A stretch of 64,000 nt of DNA from Silene latifolia (taxonomy: Eukaryota > Streptophyta > Magnoliopsida > Caryophyllales > Caryophyllaceae). Below the pieces are notes generated by a model. It was not told the origin of the DNA, ran no database searches, and was given only the letters and a program-made list of their open reading frames with translations. Within the stretch, counting starts at the first letter, position 1. The number at the start of each line of letters is the position of its first letter. The stretch is taken from contig NC_133538.1 in the NCBI RefSeq assembly GCF_048544455.1, forward strand, positions 23,174,469 to 23,238,468, in the 5' to 3' direction. The position numbers were made by a program, and so were the translations under genes. Positions 61,959 through 64,000 of the stretch are shown piece after piece.

Positions 61959-62706
61959 TCTGATTTGGCAGTAGCTGCTATGTACCATTCCAGGGACGGT
62001 GCTGCTAATCTGGTTACCATGCTGCAGATTTGGTTGTACGTTTTTTGCTCTAGCTTGCCTGATTTGTGATCTTCTTGCAGAATGTAAAATGACATGCTGA
62101 GGGGTGCTTTTGAGCAAAAATATTTGAATGCCAAGAATGAGACTTTGGACTGGGAGGTGCAATGCTTGAAGAAGGACGCTGAATATTTGAATACGGATTT
62201 GGAAGTGTTAAAAAGGGAGAATGAGTCTTTAAAGAAGGAAAATGAGGCAGGCAAGGCAAGGTTGGTTGTTAAAACATCCAAATTGGGGTCTGCTCTAAAT
62301 GCTGTGAAGTCCATCTAGTCTAAACTTGCTACAGTTCAGGATGAATTGAAAGCTGAGAAGCAGGCTATGCAGGATCTCTTGAAGGCAAATGAGGAGCTGG
62401 CTGCTGAAAGGGATGTGGTGCATGGCAGGTATAAGGATGCTGCCTTGTATTTCTTTGGCAAGGGCCGTGTTGACGCCATGAAGGAGCCTGTGGAAGTCAG
62501 GCCGTATTGAAACCCGGAGCAGGAAATGGCTGACCTTAATGCTACCTATCTTGATCTTTGCAAGCTGCAAGCTGCATGCTTATGATGAGGTTGATTCTCC
62601 TCCGTCCAAATACAAAAGTGGTGAGGCTGACGAGGATGAGGATAATGAAGAGGAGGAGACAGCTGATGAGGGCATAGGTTCTGCTACTGCCTCCAAGGCA
62701 GGTTGA

Positions 62707-63429
62707 TGGTTTTATTTAGGATAACGTTTTTGGCCTATCCAGAGTGGGGGGGGGGGGGGGGGGGGTTGGGGGGATGTTCGCTGGGCAAACTTTGTTCCTT
62801 GATTTTTCCTTGGTGCATTTGAAGTTGCTTTCTTGTTCCCGTTGTGGGCTTTGATCTTATTAGATAGTACCTATAATAATGCAATTTGAGCTACTTGTTA
62901 AGATAATGCCTGTCAGGAGGGCTTATGGCCCTCAATCCGTTCAGGAATCCCGTGGCTCTTTAGCCTGTCTGGATGGCTTTTTGAGTAAGAGGGATAGTTG
63001 CCTGTCAGGAGGGCATAAGACAAGTGGCCTGGATTTATTTCTCCGTCATACCTGTCTTTTTATACTGAGCTCAGTTTTTGTGTTTTTTTTTAGATATGGC
63101 AAAAATGCCATAGTTTGTGAAGCTTTTCTGGGATGCTGTTCAGGTTGGGTGGAGTGGTCCTCAATCCTGAATATTTGTTTAAGCATGCAATTATAATGAC
63201 TTAGATAGTTGCAGTAGAGGTGTAAAACAAGTTTTCAGCATTTAACATGGTAATTTGAGACATATGGTAAAAATTGTATTTATAACAGGCAATTGCAACT
63301 AGCAGGAAAGCACATATAAAGAACATAGAAGGAACATGGATCATTTTATTCAGGGTGTTACACATAGAATCTTGCCAGGTAAGATATAAGGTTAATAGTC
63401 TTACCTGGTTGAAGTATAAGATAAGTGGT
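62707..63429 (-). other. Spacer between aORF and pol of element B
   Basis: Non-coding, equivalent to 29031-29786 of element A. It contains a run of 20 G at 62746-62765 where element A has only short C-runs on the opposite strand. Confidence 0.5.
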
Positions 63430-64000
63430 TTATACATGAAACAGTTTTAAGTGGGAGATGTTCCAGGATCTGGGGATCATTTCTCCGTCTAGGGTCTGTA
63501 GCCTGTAGGGTCTCTTCCCTACTATTGAATAAATCAGGTAAGGTCCTTCCCATGCAGGAGCAAGCTTGCCAGCATTATTGTCTTTTGTATTTGGGAAGAC
63601 TTTTCGTAGGACTAGGTCCCTTTCCTTGAATGCTATGATGTTCACATTTTAATTACAGCTTCTGGCTACTGTTTGTTGGTAGGAGGCTATTCTGATCTTG
63701 GCTGGATCTCTCAACTCTTCAGCTAGGGTCATGCTGTCTTGCATTAGTGGCTGGTTTTCCTCCACGGTGTTCAGGCTGCACCTGGTAGTTGGTACATGGA
63801 TTTTTGCTGGGATTCACTGCTTCACAGCCATAGACCAGGGAGTTAGGGGTCTAGCCTGTGGATGTTTTAGGTGTAGTTCTGTTAGCCTAGAGGACAAGAG
63901 GGAGTTCTTCAGCCCATCTGCCTTTTCTTCTCTTTATTTTTTCTTCAGGCAGCTGATTACCACTTTGTTGCTGGATTCAGCCTAGCCGTTAGCTTTTGGA
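63430..64000 (-). pseudogene. 3' end of pol (integrase) of Retand-like element B
   Basis: Minus strand. The integrase C-terminal part has FKERDLVLRKVF, the GPY-like PAWEGPYLIYSIVG and the end SWNISHLKLFHV (stop at 63430), as in element A at 28850-29030. Upstream sequence to the window edge matches A's integrase region but contains stops and shifts. RT, gag and the 5' LTR are expected beyond the right edge. Confidence 0.85.

Larger units (their letters stand above)
53638..62706 (+). pseudogene. Antisense ORF (aORF) of Retand-like element B, split by an insertion
   Basis: Counterpart of the aORF at 29787-31986. It starts MAGGRRRAAASKAAE at 53638. The Transposase_28-like part (GWFCIFEWAFKGGCRLPF) runs to a one-base deletion about 54000, and the frame continues as FMVEVIRAI-like sequence to a TAG at 54247. 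A GT-AG intron (donor GTAAGT near 54329, acceptor at about 54411) leads to WACDPDAEGSADRIATF. A second donor is near 54608. The next part has SQASKRKRSDEVYE, a possible nuclear localisation signal. It is cut at 55068 by the Athila-type element and resumes at 61959. The coiled coil (62094-62500) and acidic tail end at 62706. Several stops; no longer functional. Confidence 0.7.

Overview
This is repeat-rich nuclear DNA from a flowering plant. Evidence is two intron-containing plant genes with GT/AG splice sites (a DUF1664 membrane protein and a LAT56/LAT59-type pectate lyase), a tRNA-derived Au-type SINE, a hAT MITE, and nested plant LTR retrotransposons of the Ty3/gypsy Tat/Ogre/Retand and Athila lineages and of Ty1/copia. 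Retand-type elements with an antisense ORF are best known from Silene, so a Caryophyllales eudicot is my best guess. That guess is an inference only. There are no bacterial features.

Layout. 1-7247: minus-strand Tat/Ogre-like fragment with broken gag, tRNA-Arg-type primer site and a long LTR. 7248-33119: plus-strand Retand-like element A with gag, protease and RT up to 9458, and RNase H and integrase from 27258. It is split by a 17.8-kb Athila-type element (9459-27257; 1582-bp LTRs; CTGAA target duplications). That element in turn carries a solo LTR (12478-13819; GTAGT) and a copia element (15530-24614; TTATT). Element A ends with an antisense ORF (29787-31986, minus) and its 3' LTR (32341-33119). 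33120-52502: gene island with DUF1664 (13 exons, 34742-45159, plus), the convergent pectate lyase (4 exons, 45953-48416, minus), several small transposons and an Ogre-like LTR remnant (about 50530-52500). 52503-64000: Retand-like element B on the minus strand, running off the right edge. Its antisense ORF is split by a second, non-autonomous Athila-type element (55069-61958, minus).

Most notable: the Athila-type LTR family carries arrays of the 10-bp palindrome CTCGATCGAG about 70-80 bp upstream of the LTR TATA box in three different members. The same motif recurs in the gag-like ORF and, in one element, in the 3' untranslated part. Within ORFs it is read in different frames (Leu-Asp-Arg or Arg-Ser-Ser), which points to a nucleic-acid-level role. 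Neither Athila-type copy retains reverse transcriptase or integrase, yet one keeps an open 400-codon ORF of unknown function.

The two host genes look intact. All retroelement polyproteins seen are broken by stops, frameshifts or deletions, apart from that 400-codon ORF. Elements A and B are inverted copies whose 3' LTRs both point inward at the gene island.
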